The notes: a model not told the origin generated them from the sequence alone. Shown: positions 50,889 through 59,125, counted from the first letter of the stretch. The stretch is 64,000 nucleotides of DNA from JAFAGO01 sp031987605 (GCA_031987605.1 DALZZF010000006.1:1-64000), one strand, 5' to 3'. A program made the numbers and translations.

Positions 50889-51090
50889 AAGGTGTCCTTT
50901 TTAAGAAAACTTTTTAGAAAGGATGAAAAGGGAATCAGGTGCAAAACCTGAACTGTACCCGCAACTGTAAATTGCTGGATTTGGAAACAATTCTTCGCCA
51001 CTTAATCACATTAGGGAAGGCGGTTTCCAAAAGCATAAGTCAGGAGACCTGCCTTTCTTGTTGAATAGAAGTCTTCGGGGAAAAAGACGG
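50889..51090 (+). ncRNA. Cobalamin (B12) riboswitch
   Basis: Clear adenosylcobalamin-type aptamer. It begins with GGTGTCC and contains AAAAGGGAA before P4 (TCAGGT 50935-50940 with ACCTGA 50946-50951). The conserved CTGTACCCGCAACTGTAA, GGGAAGGCG and the B12 box AAGTCAGGAGACCTGCC (51037-51053) follow. A downstream hairpin GTCTT/AAGAC (51071-51075 with 51084-51088) presents CGGGG in its loop, complementary to ACCCG of L5 (about 50957-50961), the kissing-loop pair used in ligand sensing. The next gene begins at 51221. Which effect (translation or termination) is used is unclear; a weak hairpin AAGTTC/GAACTT with a T-rich tail (about 51160-51215) could be a terminator. Confidence 0.93.
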
Positions 51091-51220
51091 AATATTAAAG
51101 TGATTTTATAGATTTCACTCAATATTTGTTTTCATCATTGTTTTCTGGAAAAAGCCCCGGAAAGTTCTGTATTTCCCAAGGTTTTTGAAAAAAAGAACTG
51201 AACTTTTTAATTTTTATACA

Positions 51221-52330
51221 ATGAAAAAACAAATCCTCTTTTTTTTCCTTTTGGGAAATCTGGCAATCGCACAGAATGTAACTTTTGAAGATCCCAATTT
51301 CAAAGGTGCAATTATCAAAACGTATCCGTCAGTTGATGCCAATGGTGATAACGAAATTTCCTATGAAGAAGCCGCTACTTTAACCCAGATGAGAAATCTT
51401 TCGCTCGTCAATTATCAAAAGATTACCTCAGCAGTCGGAATTGAAGCCTTTGTGAATTTAACTGAACTGAATCTGAGACAGAACGAAATTGTTTCCATTG
51501 ATCTTTCTGCCAACACAAAAATTAAAACGCTCAATCTGCGTGAAAACAAACTGACAGGAACTCTGGATCTTTCTGCTCAGGTAGAAATGACCAATCTGGA
51601 ACTGAACACCAATGAAATCACTTCACTTCAACTTCCAGAAAGTGGTTTGCTTTCCATTTTGTATTGCAATGATAATTCGCTTACAAATATTGATTTGTCT
51701 AAACAGAGCGAACTTAAACGATTATTTTTGGTACGCAATGGTATTGCTGCCTTAGATTTATCGCACAATCTTATCCTGGAAAGATTGCAGTTGGATGAAA
51801 ACCAACTTGCCGAAATAAATCTGTCTGGTTTAACTAAGCTGAACTGGCTGTCTATTACTAAAAACGGAATGCAAAATATCATTTTCAACAATAATCCTGC
51901 TTTAAAATCCCTTTTATTAAATGATAATAACCTTCAGGAAATCAATTTTGAGGATGAAGTTCAAAATAATGTAACACTCCTGAATGTGAGCAATAATCCA
52001 AACTTCACTGTAGTTTATATCGACTGCGAGATTGATTCCGTTTCTGGAGTCACACCTTCAGAAATTGAAATTATTGATAATTGTACAACACTTCAGGCTT
52101 CTGATTCAATCAATAATACAGTGAAAATCGTTCAGAATCCATTCACTGAGATCCTTGAATTTTCCGTGGATGTAAGAAATGTTGAAGTCTACGATTTTTC
52201 AGGGAGAAAGGTATTTTCTTCGTCATCAGTAGCAAAAAAGATTAATGTATCAAATCTGAAAGCAGGAACCTATCTTGTTAAATTCAACACAAAAGATAAA
52301 TTGCGCACCGCAACTGTTGTTAAAAAATAA
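51221..52330 (+). CDS. T9SS-sorted leucine-rich-repeat protein under B12 riboswitch
   Basis: 369 residues. Signal peptide to residue 18 (FFFLLGNLAIAQ). Residues 39-50, DANGDNEISYEE, form an EF-hand-like calcium loop (Asp, Asn, Asp, Glu, Ser, Glu at the ligand positions). About ten leucine-rich repeats of 20-22 residues follow (LTELNLRQNEIVSIDLSANTKI style, about 60-270). The C-terminal 75 residues are a T9SS sorting domain (IVQNPFTEILEFSV to RTATVVKK). The architecture is internalin-like and common in Bacteroidota; no enzymatic motif. It is the only gene between the cobalamin riboswitch and the terminator at 52358, so B12 control of this surface protein is the direct reading. ATG at 51221 chosen for the signal peptide. 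Confidence 0.87.
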   Translation: MKKQILFFFLLGNLAIAQNVTFEDPNFKGAIIKTYPSVDANGDNEISYEEAATLTQMRNLSLVNYQKITSAVGIEAFVNLTELNLRQNEIVSIDLSANTKIKTLNLRENKLTGTLDLSAQVEMTNLELNTNEITSLQLPESGLLSILYCNDNSLTNIDLSKQSELKRLFLVRNGIAALDLSHNLILERLQLDENQLAEINLSGLTKLNWLSITKNGMQNIIFNNNPALKSLLLNDNNLQEINFEDEVQNNVTLLNVSNNPNFTVVYIDCEIDSVSGVTPSEIEIIDNCTTLQASDSINNTVKIVQNPFTEILEFSVDVRNVEVYDFSGRKVFSSSSVAKKINVSNLKAGTYLVKFNTKDKLRTATVVKK

Positions 52331-52357
52331 AATCATTATCTCTTTCAAATTGAATTT

Positions 52358-52383
52358 TCCCGGCTTAGTCCGGGATTTTTTTT
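52358..52383 (+). terminator. Terminator after the leucine-rich-repeat gene
   Basis: Stem TCCCGG (52358-52363) with CCGGGA (52370-52375), six-base loop, then TTTTTTTT. It isolates the riboswitch-controlled gene from the arginine operon. Confidence 0.8.
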
Positions 52384-52398
52384 GAACCATTTTAAATA

Positions 52399-52473
52399 GC
52401 CACGAAGTGGCGAAATCAATAGCGTAGGGCAACGCCCTATGTCGAAATTAACAGCATAGGGTAACGCCCTATG
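52399..52473. repeat. REP-like hairpin cluster upstream of the arginine operon
   Basis: Three hairpins in a row: GCCACGAAGTGGC (52399-52411), a TAGGGC-AAC-GCCCTA stem (about 52425-52439), and CATAGGGTAACGCCCTATG (52455-52473), separated by GAAAT-type spacers. The rest of the gap, 52474-52603, is AT-rich with no other feature seen. Confidence 0.75.
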
Positions 52474-52603
52474 GTGAAATCATTTTTTTCAATCTAAACC
52501 ACCGTTTTAAAAGTACAATCAGGAGAAATTATCTGAAAATCAATCAATAAAAAGATTGTTTTATCTGTTTTTGAAAAATAATAAATAAAAATAATCTTTA
52601 TAA

Positions 52604-52636
52604 TTTGGTTTTTAAAATAAAAATTATCTAAATTTG
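52604..52636 (+). promoter_or_regulatory. Promoter of the arginine operon
   Basis: TTTG at 52604-52607, 21 bases, then TAAATTTG at 52629-52636, a full match to the Bacteroidota -33/-7 pattern. Transcription would start near 52643, giving a leader of only about 14 bases before the TTG start codon. Confidence 0.7.
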
Positions 52637-52656
52637 CATCTTATTTCAGAAGTAAA

Positions 52657-53283
52657 TTGAAAGTTGCTACAAAATTTAAAGTCTTAATTGCCGGAGAGGA
52701 ACACATTCCGTTTGTTCCTGAGGTTCTCCGGGAAATTGAACTGTCCGCAAAAGAGCGCGGAACAGGGATTGCAAAACGCAGTCCGAAATATGTGGAAGAT
52801 AAAATCCGGGAAAAGAAAGCCATTATTGCCTTTTCCGATCAGGGAGAATGGGCGGGTTTCTGCTATATCGAAACTTGGTCCAACAAAGAATATGTTGCGA
52901 ATTCTGGGTTAATTGTTGCGCACAAATTCCGGAAAGATGGTCTGGCAAAACAGATCAAAGAAAAAGCATTCAACTATTCACGCGAGCAGTATCCGGAAGC
53001 GAAAATTTTCGGATTAACCACTGGTTTAGCGGTCATGAAAATTAATAGTGATTTGGGTTATCAACCAGTTCCGTATTCAGAACTCACGCAGGATGATGTG
53101 TTCTGGAAAGGATGCCAAACCTGTGTGAATTTTGATATTCTCACGGCAAAAGACCGCAAAAACTGTTTGTGTACCGGAATGCTGTATGATCCGAAATGGG
53201 AACAAAAGAAAAAAGTGGAAGTAGATGATGTTACTTTCTTTTCAAAATTTAAAAAAATCAAAAAATTGATATGGAAAAAGTAG
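52657..53283 (+). CDS. GNAT acetyltransferase, probable first enzyme of arginine synthesis
   Basis: 208 residues; probably N-acetylates (or N-succinylates) glutamate for the arginine pathway, since no other argA or argJ is present and it heads the operon. It has the GNAT core: GEWAGFCYIETW, then SGLIVAHKFRKDGLAKQIKEKAF for acetyl-CoA binding (about 83-105). Unusual is a CX2C-X13-CXC cluster at C153, C156, C170 and C172 (GCQTCVNFD and NCLCTGM), which looks like a metal site. The start is TTG; there is no ATG before Met127. The tail overlaps argG by 13 bases, coupling the two genes. Confidence 0.75.
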   Translation: MKVATKFKVLIAGEEHIPFVPEVLREIELSAKERGTGIAKRSPKYVEDKIREKKAIIAFSDQGEWAGFCYIETWSNKEYVANSGLIVAHKFRKDGLAKQIKEKAFNYSREQYPEAKIFGLTTGLAVMKINSDLGYQPVPYSELTQDDVFWKGCQTCVNFDILTAKDRKNCLCTGMLYDPKWEQKKKVEVDDVTFFSKFKKIKKLIWKK

Positions 53284-54506
53284 TTTTAGCGTACAGCGGA
53301 GGTTTGGATACTTCGTTTTGTGCCGTTTGGCTTACCAAAGTGAAAGGTCTTGAAGTGCATGCCGTAATGGTGAATCTGGGCGGATTTTCTGCTGATGAAA
53401 TCAGGTCAACCGAGGAAAGAGCCTACACTTTGGGCGTGAAATCTTTTGAAGTTATCAATGATGAAGATCGCTATTACAACGACTGTATCAAATATTTAAT
53501 TTTCGGGAATGTTCTGAAAAACAATACCTATCCGCTTTCTGTAAGTTCAGAACGGGTATTTCAGGCAACAGCGATTGCAGAATATGCCAAAAAAATAGGT
53601 GCAAAATACATCGCTCACGGCAGTACAGGAGCGGGAAATGACCAGATTCGTTTTGATTCCATTTTCCAGATTATGCTTCCCGAAGTGGAGATTATTACGC
53701 CGATTCGCGATTTAAAATTAACCAGAAATCAGGAAATTGAATTCCTTCAGGAAAACGGTTTTGAAATCAATTTTGAAAAGTCTCAATATTCCATAAATAA
53801 AGGACTTTGGGGAACTTCCGTTGGTGGAAAAGAAACCCTAACTTCCAACGAATCTTTGCCGGAATCCGCATTTCCGACTCAGGTTTCAAAAATTCAGCCC
53901 GAACATTTGATTCTTGAATTTAAAAAAGGAGAATTAACCACTGTAAACGGAGAAAAATTTTCAAAATCAGTGGAAGCCATTCAAAAGATTCAGGAAATTG
54001 CGCAACCTTTCGGAATTGGTCGCGATACACACGTTGGCGATACCATTATCGGAATTAAAGGACGGGTAAGTTTTGAAGCTGCGGCATCGGTTGTCATTAT
54101 TAAAGCCCATCATTTACTGGAAAAACATACGCTGACGAAAAATCAATTATTGGTAAAAGATCAGCTGAGCATCCCGTACGGAAATTATCTGCATGATGGT
54201 TTGGTTCTCGATCCGGTGATGAAAGACATTGAAGCACTTTTCACGAGTTCTCAGGATAAAGTTTCCGGAAAAGTTTTTGTGGAATTGCATCCGTATTATT
54301 TCAATTTGATCGGTATCGAATCCGAAAATGATTTAATGTCTTCCAAATTCGGCACTTATGGCGAAATGAATAAAACCTGGACCGAGCAAGATGCCAAAGG
54401 TTTTTCAAAAATTTATTCCAATGCATTAAGCATTTACCATCAGGTTCACGCTGAAGAGAGCGAAGAGCCAAAAACCGAGAAAGAAATTGAAACCATCAAA
54501 AATTAA
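53271..54506 (+). CDS. argG: Argininosuccinate synthase
   Basis: Joins citrulline and aspartate at the cost of ATP to AMP. 411 residues with the PP-loop LAYSGGLDTSFCAVWL at the N-terminus, AHGSTGAGNDQIRFD near residue 115 and SINKGLWGTSVGGKET near 168. Length is typical of the type found in Bacteroidota. Overlaps the preceding GNAT gene by 13 bases. Confidence 0.95.
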   Translation: MEKVVLAYSGGLDTSFCAVWLTKVKGLEVHAVMVNLGGFSADEIRSTEERAYTLGVKSFEVINDEDRYYNDCIKYLIFGNVLKNNTYPLSVSSERVFQATAIAEYAKKIGAKYIAHGSTGAGNDQIRFDSIFQIMLPEVEIITPIRDLKLTRNQEIEFLQENGFEINFEKSQYSINKGLWGTSVGGKETLTSNESLPESAFPTQVSKIQPEHLILEFKKGELTTVNGEKFSKSVEAIQKIQEIAQPFGIGRDTHVGDTIIGIKGRVSFEAAASVVIIKAHHLLEKHTLTKNQLLVKDQLSIPYGNYLHDGLVLDPVMKDIEALFTSSQDKVSGKVFVELHPYYFNLIGIESENDLMSSKFGTYGEMNKTWTEQDAKGFSKIYSNALSIYHQVHAEESEEPKTEKEIETIKN

Positions 54507-54518
54507 TCTTTCAAAGAG

Positions 54519-54562
54519 TGCCAAAGGCACGATTTAACAAAACATAGGATGCAATCCTGTGA
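54519..54562. repeat. REP-like hairpins between argG and argC
   Basis: GTGCCAAAGGCAC (54519-54531) and CATAGGATGCAATCCTGTG (54544-54562), in the same order and spacing as the hairpin pairs in the other gaps of the operon. They leave 16 bases before the argC start. Confidence 0.65.
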
Positions 54563-54578
54563 AAAAATGTAATAAAAT

Positions 54579-55565
54579 ATGTCAAAAATAAAAGCAGGAA
54601 TCGTAGGAGGGACCGGTTTTACCGCCGGAGAACTCATTCGGATTCTATTGTATCATCCCAATGTTGAGATCAGTTTTGTCACGAGCACAAGTCTGCAAGG
54701 TTTGTATGTCACGGAAGTTCACAAAGATCTTATTGGCGAAACCGACCTGAAATTCGAGGAATTGGCACAACCGGCAGATGTTATTTTCCTATGTCTTCCG
54801 CACGGAGAAAGCAAAAATTGGATGGATGATAATGCGAAACGAATTTCTTCCACTGTAAAAATCATCGATCTTGGAAACGATTTCAGAATTGATGAAAAAT
54901 GGACGGATTTAACGTTAGATTTCAATTTTGTGTACGGTCTTTGTGAGTTCAATAAAGAAGAAATTATGAAAGCCGACCACATTGCCAATCCCGGTTGTTT
55001 TGCAACCGCGATTCAGTTGGGATTACTTCCGATTGCGAAAGAAACAGGTTTGGAAGAAGTTCATATTGTTGGAATTACAGGTGCAACCGGAGCCGGAAAA
55101 GCACTGCATCAAACCACGAATTTCAACTGGAGAAACAGTAATATTTCTCCGTATAAAACCTTTACCCATCAACATTTGGCGGAGATTGAAAAAAGCATTT
55201 CCAAAGTTTCCGAAACCAAAACAAAAATCAATTTTGTTCCGTGGAGAGGCGATTTTACCCGTGGAATTTTCGTGACATTAATGTTCAGTTCCAAGAAAAC
55301 CATTGGTGAACTCAATGAAATCTATAAATACGCTTATAAATATTCAAAATTTGTTCACGTTTCGCCTTCGCCAATTGATTTGAAATTGGTGGTGAATACC
55401 AACAAAGGCTTGGTCTACATCGAAAAAGTGGATGATGAAGTGGCGGTTCATGTGTGCATCGACAATTTATTGAAAGGCGCTTCCGGACAGGCGGTTCAGA
55501 ATATGAATTTAATGTTTGGTTTTGAAGAAACTGCCGGAGTGCATTTGAAACCATCGGTATTTTAA
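54579..55565 (+). CDS. argC: N-acyl-gamma-glutamyl-phosphate reductase
   Basis: NADPH-dependent reduction of the acylglutamyl phosphate to the semialdehyde. 328 residues. It starts with the nucleotide-binding KAGIVGGTGFTAGELIRILLYHPN and has the catalytic cysteine in NPGCFATAIQLGLLPIA near residue 138. The histidine region is near 200 and VPWRGDFTRGIF precedes the C-terminal KGASGQAVQNMNLMFG. Third gene of the operon. Confidence 0.95.
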   Translation: MSKIKAGIVGGTGFTAGELIRILLYHPNVEISFVTSTSLQGLYVTEVHKDLIGETDLKFEELAQPADVIFLCLPHGESKNWMDDNAKRISSTVKIIDLGNDFRIDEKWTDLTLDFNFVYGLCEFNKEEIMKADHIANPGCFATAIQLGLLPIAKETGLEEVHIVGITGATGAGKALHQTTNFNWRNSNISPYKTFTHQHLAEIEKSISKVSETKTKINFVPWRGDFTRGIFVTLMFSSKKTIGELNEIYKYAYKYSKFVHVSPSPIDLKLVVNTNKGLVYIEKVDDEVAVHVCIDNLLKGASGQAVQNMNLMFGFEETAGVHLKPSVF

Positions 55566-55669
55566 AATATAAACAAGAGAAAAGAGCTAAAAAGCATGAT
55601 TAATTATAGTGAGCAATTAAGTTTTGACTGGGTTTCTTCACTATTTTAAGATTAAAATGCAGCAAGAAA

Positions 55670-55751
55670 GCCACGAAGTGGCGAAATGCAATAGCATCGG
55701 GTGAAGCCCGATGAAAAATTAGTGTTTTGCAGAATATAGCCCTGAAAGGGC
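55670..55751. repeat. REP-like hairpin cluster between argC and argD
   Basis: GCCACGAAGTGGC (55670-55682), CATCGGGTGAAGCCCGATG (55695-55713) and GCCCTGAAAGGGC (55739-55751). The first is identical to those at 52399, 59013 and 59113. Together with the MITE that follows it fills the 430-base argC-argD gap. Confidence 0.75.
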
Positions 55752-55763
55752 GAAATATTCTTA

Positions 55764-55953
55764 GAGCCTGTTTAAATTTTATTGCTAAAAATTTTATAGG
55801 TATTTTGAGATGGATTTTTTGCTTCATGTTTGCAGATTTAGCGGGCTAAATCAAAAATAGAAAGTAGAAAATACACTCAAAAGAGCATCAAAATTTAGCA
55901 AAGATGATTTTCTGATGCTATATAAAAAAAATCGGTAAAATTTAAACAGGCTC
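55764..55953. mobile_element. MITE with 18-base terminal repeats in the arginine operon
   Basis: 190-base element bounded by GAGCCTGTTTAAATTTTA (55764-55781) and its exact inverted copy (55936-55953). The flanks carry the trinucleotide TTA on both sides (55761-55763 and 55954-55956), consistent with a three-base target duplication of TNA type. The ends resemble those of some IS5-group elements (from memory). No coding capacity. Confidence 0.75.
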
Positions 55954-55995
55954 TTAATATATATTAAATATTATTCGGCTCTAATATTAAAAAAA

Positions 55996-57159
55996 ATGAA
56001 ACTATACGACGTTTATCCATTACTTCCCGTTACGATTGTTAAAGGAAAAAACTGTAAAATCTGGGATGAAAATGGAGTAGAATACCTCGACTTTTATGGC
56101 GGTCACGCTGTAATTTCTGTCGGGCATTCACATTCTTATTATACTACAATTATACAACAACAAGTTGAAAAGTTGGGATTTTATTCCAATTCCGTTATCA
56201 ATCCATTACAGATAGAACTGGCTGAAAAATTAGGCAAAGAATCGGGGTATGAAGCGTATCAGTTATTCCTCTGCAATTCCGGTGCGGAAGCCAACGAAAA
56301 CGCTTTCAAAGTGGCTTCTTTTTTAACGGGGAAAAAGAAATTCATCACCTTTACACATTCTTTTCACGGCAGAACTTCTGCTGCAGTTGCGGCAACCGAC
56401 GATATATCCATTATTGCTCCTGTCAACCAAACGGAAAATTTCATTTTCTGTGAATTCAATAATTCAGAAGGGTTTGAAATCGAATTTAATAAAAGTAAAA
56501 ATGATCTGGCAGGAGTGATTTTGGAAGGAATTCAAGGAATTGGTGGTATCAATATTCCCGATGAAAAATTCATCAAAACCATTGAAAAATTGTGTAAAGA
56601 AAACGGTGTTTATTTTATTTGTGATGAAATCCAAAGCGGATATGGAAGAAGCGGAAAATTCTTTGCTCATCAATATTTCAACGTAAAACCGGACATCATC
56701 ACCGTTGCAAAAGGAATGGGAAACGGATTTCCGATTGGTGGCGTTTTAATTTCTCCTGATATTCCAGCAAAATCAAAAATGCTGGGAACTACTTTTGGTG
56801 GAAATCATTTGGCTTGTGCCGCAGCCATCGCTGTTTTGGATATTATTAAAGATGAAAATTTAGTCGAAAAATCTTTTGACAACGGACAATATTTAATTCA
56901 AAAATTAAAAGAAATTCCATCATTGGTTGATGTTCGCGGAAAAGGATTAATGATTGCGATTGATTTTGAATTTCCTGCAAAAGACGTTTCGAAAATATTG
57001 AGAGAAGAATTCAAAATTTTAGTGGGAAGCGCATCCAATCCAAAAACAATGCGTTTGCTTCCGCCGCTCATAATCACCAAACAAGAAATCGATTATTTTG
57101 TGGAATCTTTGGAAAAATCATTAGTAAAGATTTCAGGTGAAATCATAAATAAAGTCTAA
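55996..57159 (+). CDS. argD: Acylornithine aminotransferase
   Basis: Pyridoxal-phosphate class III aminotransferase, 387 residues, making N-acylornithine from the semialdehyde with glutamate. Landmarks are FYGGHAVISVGHSH, LFLCNSGAEANENAFKVA, THSFHGRTSAAVAAT, FICDEIQSGYGRSGKFFAHQ and the PLP lysine in ITVAKGMGNGFPIGG near residue 239. The start follows the MITE by 42 bases. Confidence 0.93.
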   Translation: MKLYDVYPLLPVTIVKGKNCKIWDENGVEYLDFYGGHAVISVGHSHSYYTTIIQQQVEKLGFYSNSVINPLQIELAEKLGKESGYEAYQLFLCNSGAEANENAFKVASFLTGKKKFITFTHSFHGRTSAAVAATDDISIIAPVNQTENFIFCEFNNSEGFEIEFNKSKNDLAGVILEGIQGIGGINIPDEKFIKTIEKLCKENGVYFICDEIQSGYGRSGKFFAHQYFNVKPDIITVAKGMGNGFPIGGVLISPDIPAKSKMLGTTFGGNHLACAAAIAVLDIIKDENLVEKSFDNGQYLIQKLKEIPSLVDVRGKGLMIAIDFEFPAKDVSKILREEFKILVGSASNPKTMRLLPPLIITKQEIDYFVESLEKSLVKISGEIINKV

Positions 57160-57209
57160 TATCTGAAATCTAATATCTCACATCTTGTATCTCATATCTA
57201 AAAATTAAA

Positions 57210-58163
57210 ATGAAAAATTTCACTTCTATAAAAGACATTACCAATCTGAATAATCTCGTTCAGGAAGCATTAGAAGTCAAAAAAAACTTATTTGCAAACC
57301 CCGAATTGGGAAAAAACAAGACTTTAGGTTTAATTTTCCTGAACCCGAGTTTAAGAACGAGAATGAGTTCCATAAAAGCCGGAGAAAATTTGGGAATGCA
57401 AGTGCAGGTCATTAATGCAGGCGCAGATTCCTGGGTTTGGGAATTTGAGGAAGGCGCAGTGATGAATGGCGGAACTACGGAACACATCAAGGAAGCGGCA
57501 AAGGTTTTGAGTCAATATTGCGATATTATCGGAATCCGCTGTTTCCCGGGGTTGAAGGATAAAGAAGCCGACACTACAGAAAAAGTGTTGAATACTTTTA
57601 TAAAATATGCCGATGTTCCTGTAATTTCTTTAGAATCGGCAACACGACATCCTTTGCAAAGTTTTGCGGATATTATTACCATAACCGAAACCTGGAACAA
57701 ACCGAGAAAACCAAAAGTGGTTTTGAGTTGGGCACCGCACGTAAAACCGATTGCACATTGCGTTGGAAATTCCTTTGCAGAATGGATGAATGCTGCCGAT
57801 GTGGATTTTTCCATTGCCAATCCGGAAGGCTATGATTTGAATCCGGAGTTTGTGGGCGATGCAAAAATCTACCATAATCAGGCAGAAGCGATTGAAGATG
57901 CAGATTATATTTATTTTAAAAACTGGTCGAGTTTTGATGATTACGGCGCAATGCCGGAAGTAAACGGAGATTGGTTGTTGGGAGAAGAATTTTTGAAAAC
58001 CCATCCCGAAACCAAATTCATGCATTGTCTTCCCGTTCGCAGAAATGTGGAAATGAGCGATGCCATTTTGGATTCCCCAAATTGTTTAATCTATCAGCAA
58101 GCCTATAACAGAACGGTTTCTGTACAAACTATCATCAAAAAAATTCTCAACGGCTCTTTGTAA
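57210..58163 (+). CDS. argF': N-acetyl/succinyl-ornithine carbamoyltransferase
   Basis: Carbamoylates the N-acylated ornithine, the variant arginine route known from Bacteroides and Xanthomonas. 317 residues with the carbamoyl-phosphate loop FLNPSLRTRMSS near residue 47 and the late motif HCLPVRRNVEMSD near 272. The region GGTTEHIKEAAKV, equivalent to the acyl-group-recognition loop, has Thr just before Glu-His. From memory, acetyl-specific enzymes have Glu there and the Bacteroides succinyl enzyme has Pro, so this protein is more likely on the succinyl side, but that is uncertain. Confidence 0.88.
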   Translation: MKNFTSIKDITNLNNLVQEALEVKKNLFANPELGKNKTLGLIFLNPSLRTRMSSIKAGENLGMQVQVINAGADSWVWEFEEGAVMNGGTTEHIKEAAKVLSQYCDIIGIRCFPGLKDKEADTTEKVLNTFIKYADVPVISLESATRHPLQSFADIITITETWNKPRKPKVVLSWAPHVKPIAHCVGNSFAEWMNAADVDFSIANPEGYDLNPEFVGDAKIYHNQAEAIEDADYIYFKNWSSFDDYGAMPEVNGDWLLGEEFLKTHPETKFMHCLPVRRNVEMSDAILDSPNCLIYQQAYNRTVSVQTIIKKILNGSL

Positions 58164-58170
58164 TTAGAGG

Positions 58171-58203
58171 AGCGTTGTTAGGGGTTGAAGCCCTAACAAC
58201 GCT
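58171..58203. repeat. Strong hairpin between argF' and argB
   Basis: Thirteen-base stem, AGCGTTGTTAGGG (58171-58183) with CCCTAACAACGCT (58191-58203), and a seven-base loop GTTGAAG. It has no T-run, so it is a REP-like or mRNA-stability hairpin, not a terminator. It ends 17 bases before argB. Confidence 0.75.
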
Positions 58204-58220
58204 TCCCAAAATCCAACAAA

Positions 58221-59006
58221 ATGAAAAACCTCTATATCATTAAAATCGGTGGAGACACCCTTAATCATGAAACCTCTTTAAAATCCTGTATCCAGGCGAT
58301 TGCAGATTCCGGAGAGAAGGTGATTCTTGTTCATGGTGGTGGAAAAAAAGTCACAGAACTTGCTTCAAAACTGGGAATTGAGCAGGAAATGATCGATGGA
58401 AGACGAATCACTTCAACCGAAACTTTGGATTTATGTACCATGGTTTATGCCGGTTTAATCAACAAAAATATGGTGGCGGAATTCTTCAAAAAAGAGAAAA
58501 AAGCAGCCGGACTTTCGGGAGCGGATTTCAATTGTATTCTGTCTGAAAAACGCAATCATCCCACAATCGATTACGGTCAGGTTGGTGATGTTCAACAAGT
58601 GGATGCTGAAATATTTTCAGATTTTGTTGAAAAAAATATTGTTCCTGTGGTTTGTTCAATTACACTGAGTTTTAAAGGTGAATTATTGAATACCAATGCC
58701 GATACAATGGCTTCTGAAATTGCAAAAGCCATGACCGAAAAATATCATGTACATTTGATCTATTGTTTTGAAAAAAATGGTGTGTTGACTGATGTTAATG
58801 ATGAATATTCAGTTTTAAAAACCATTTCAGAACCGGAATTTGAAACGATGAAAGAAACCAAACAAATTGCAGATGGCATGATTCCGAAATTATTCACGGC
58901 ATTTCAGGTTTTGCATCATGGTGCGCAGGAAGTCCGAATTATGAACAGCCAAAATTTAGCACAACTTTTCAGTCACGAAAAACCCGGAACAGAAATTTTG
59001 GTTTAG
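58221..59006 (+). CDS. argB: N-acylglutamate kinase
   Basis: Phosphorylates N-acylglutamate. 261 residues of the amino-acid-kinase fold, with IIKIGGDTLNHE, VILVHGGGKKVTELASKLGI, the substrate loop around DGRRITSTETLDLCTMVYAG and LNTNADTMASEIAKAM. Placed between two hairpin-bearing gaps. Confidence 0.93.
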   Translation: MKNLYIIKIGGDTLNHETSLKSCIQAIADSGEKVILVHGGGKKVTELASKLGIEQEMIDGRRITSTETLDLCTMVYAGLINKNMVAEFFKKEKKAAGLSGADFNCILSEKRNHPTIDYGQVGDVQQVDAEIFSDFVEKNIVPVVCSITLSFKGELLNTNADTMASEIAKAMTEKYHVHLIYCFEKNGVLTDVNDEYSVLKTISEPEFETMKETKQIADGMIPKLFTAFQVLHHGAQEVRIMNSQNLAQLFSHEKPGTEILV

Positions 59007-59012
59007 AGAAAA

Positions 59013-59125
59013 GCCACGAAGTGGCGACATAAAATAGCATAGGGTGTAGCCCTATGAATGAGAATAATAGCATAGGGTGAAACCCTATGAAAATAAAAAA
59101 TGTTAAAATTCAGCCACGAAGTGGC
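59013..59125. repeat. REP-like hairpin array between argB and argE
   Basis: Four hairpins: GCCACGAAGTGGC (59013-59025), CATAGGGTGTAGCCCTATG (59038-59056), CATAGGGTGAAACCCTATG (59071-59089) and GCCACGAAGTGGC again (59113-59125). The block is roughly a repeat-spacer-repeat pattern with A-units on the outside and B-units inside. It is in frame with an ATG at 59100, but that is not the argE start. Confidence 0.8.

Noticed and set aside
58171..58203. Strong hairpin after argF' as operon terminator
   Set aside because: No T-run follows and argB starts 17 bases later; it is better seen as a REP-like or stability hairpin.
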